Of a DNA stretch of 14,590 nt, positions 13,803 through 14,590 are shown piece by piece. Position 1 is the first letter of the stretch. The number at the start of each line of letters is the position of its first letter. The translations under genes were made by a program, and so were the position numbers. The notes under the pieces were generated by a model. It was not told the DNA's origin and made no database searches. It worked only from the letters and a program-made list of their open reading frames with translations. Origin of the DNA: Planctomycetaceae bacterium (GTDB taxonomy: Bacteria; Planctomycetota; Planctomycetia; Pirellulales; Thermoguttaceae); assembly GCA_031256755.1 (NCBI GenBank), contig JAIRPZ010000021.1, forward strand, positions 1-14,590. Reading direction: 5' to 3'.

Positions 13803-13882
13803 GTTGCAGATTTCTCATTTGCAACCTATAATGCGGTACTTGCAAGGATGGCAAGTACCGCACTTTTCGCGGGAAAAGTGCG
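13803..13882 (+). promoter_or_regulatory. Promoter region with three stacked inverted repeats before the repeat lipoprotein
   Basis: A -35-like TTGCAG (13804-13809) lies 17 bases from a perfect TATAAT (13827-13832). Repeat 1, GTTGCA (13803-13808) and TGCAAC (13820-13825), overlaps the -35 and spacer. Repeat 2 is a perfect 12-bp arm pair, 13832-13843 with 13851-13862 (arms contain GCGGTACTTGC). Repeat 3 is a perfect 10-bp arm pair, CGCACTTTTC (13859-13868) with GAAAAGTGCG (13873-13882), loop GCGG. Repeats 2 and 3 share bases 13859-13862, so they cannot both form fully. Repeat 1 looks like an operator; repeat 3 would be in the 5' leader if transcription starts near 13839. Confidence 0.5.
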
Positions 13883-13946
13883 TAAAATACGAAGGATCGG
13901 CAAAGTTTATCCCTCCTATTAATTTTTCAGAAAGGAAGAAACAGCC

Positions 13947-14590
13947 ATGAAAAACATGTTTTGCGGATTTTTATTATCCCTCGCTATCGCCTTCGCCGGA
14001 TGCGAACCGTCAGGCGGCAGAAGTGAATCCGTTTCCATTAACGGCACGCCCGCTATCGGACAAACACTTACCGCCACATCCGAGGGTGGCGATTTCACCG
14101 GTAATTTTGTTTGGGCTTACGCTGACACCGAAACGGCAGCGGAAGCGGACCGGACAGAAATTACCGATAACGTTGACGGTGCTGATAACAGCACTTTGAC
14201 GCTTACCGCTCCAGACCTTGAAGGGAAATACATCTGGCCAAAAAGAACCGACTCTTCCGGCAATACTGTTTGGAGTGTTCCGGTTCAGGTGACGGCAGCG
14301 TCTGCCCCGTCTGTGAAGATTGACGGCACACCTGCCATCGGACAAACGCTTACCGCCACATCCGAGGGTGGCGATTTCACCGGTAATTTTGTTTGGGCTT
14401 ACGCTGACACCGAAACGGCAGCGGAAGCGGACCGGACAGAAATTACCGATAACGTTGACGGTGACGCTAACAGCACTTTGACGCTTACCGATACAACCCT
14501 TGAAGGGAAATACATCTGGGCAAAAAGAACCGACTCTTCCGGCAATACTGTTTGGAGTGTTTCGGTTCAGGTGACGGCAGCGTCTGCCCC
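13947..14590 (+). CDS. Lipoprotein with tandem 94-residue Ig-like repeats, 3' end outside window
   Basis: The ATG at 13947 follows AAAGGAAG (13931-13938), one of the best ribosome-binding sites here. The product starts with a short signal (MKNMFCGFLLSLAIAFAG) and Cys19, a lipobox-like FAGC, so it should be anchored as a lipoprotein. After a short linker (EPSGGRSESVS), Ig-like units begin: 'INGTPAIGQTLTATSEG', 'FVWAYADTET', 'STLTLTAPDLEGKYIW', 'NTVWSVPVQVTA'. This GQTLTA beta-sandwich layout is common in bacterial surface and adhesion proteins. Unit 1 is 14037-14318 and unit 2 runs to the window edge; the frame is still open, so more units are likely. Function is unknown; adhesion or cell-surface display is the reasonable guess. 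Confidence 0.8.
   Translation, partial: MKNMFCGFLLSLAIAFAGCEPSGGRSESVSINGTPAIGQTLTATSEGGDFTGNFVWAYADTETAAEADRTEITDNVDGADNSTLTLTAPDLEGKYIWPKRTDSSGNTVWSVPVQVTAASAPSVKIDGTPAIGQTLTATSEGGDFTGNFVWAYADTETAAEADRTEITDNVDGDANSTLTLTDTTLEGKYIWAKRTDSSGNTVWSVSVQVTAASA
14037..14590 (+). repeat. Near-identical tandem repeat, 282-base unit
   Basis: Unit 1 (14037-14318) and unit 2 (14319-14590, cut by the window edge) differ by 14 bases in the 272 that can be compared. Codons 11-48 are identical, including third positions. The period is exactly 94 codons, so copy-number change keeps the frame. Differences cluster at the unit start and around codons 49-60, the latter within one predicted loop. Confidence 0.9.

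Overview
The window looks like chromosome from a Planctomycetota bacterium, probably near Pirellulales. That rests on a TIGR03009-type secreted protein with a Pro/Asn-rich N-terminus, a small secreted protein ending in a TTRGPRDF-type tail, a DUF4190 plus DUF3299-like membrane protein, a PhoPQ-related (PqaA-like) hydrolase, many short signal-peptide proteins, and starts mostly without a strong Shine-Dalgarno. Base composition is balanced and even. I found no phage, transposon, integrase, CRISPR array, tRNA or rRNA gene.

Layout. 1-207 is the 3' end of a + strand gene. It converges on a membrane protein (242-982, -) whose leader carries two stable hairpins. 983-1594 has no intact gene but holds a broken zinc-ribbon gene on the minus strand. 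Then come a PqaA-family hydrolase (1706-3076), a tiny lipoprotein (3142-3360), a convergent short-chain dehydrogenase (4192-3377), and two secreted planctomycete proteins (4382-4834 and 5065-6417). Next is an isolated flagellar switch gene fliM (7633-6572). A two-gene minus unit follows: an acyl carrier protein overlapping coaX (8920-7857). Divergent from it is deoC with a Cys-rich tail (9118-9828), then a REC-GGDEF-CBS diguanylate cyclase (10006-11670), ilvD (11845-13659), and the start of a lipoprotein built from near-identical 94-residue Ig-like repeats (13947 to the window end).

How the genes relate. Most appear to be single transcription units. Several have a candidate -10 box carrying the TGn extension, on both strands. 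The only tight unit is ACP-coaX: CoaX starts CoA synthesis, and CoA donates the 4'-phosphopantetheine arm that activates ACP. The diguanylate cyclase and FliM could meet in motility control, but nothing in the sequence links them directly.

I see no defence or mobile system. The most unusual parts are the three stacked inverted repeats and recently duplicated repeats at the right end, the REC-GGDEF-CBS architecture, the ACP-CoaX coupling, the Cys-Gly tail on DeoC, and the broken zinc-ribbon gene.
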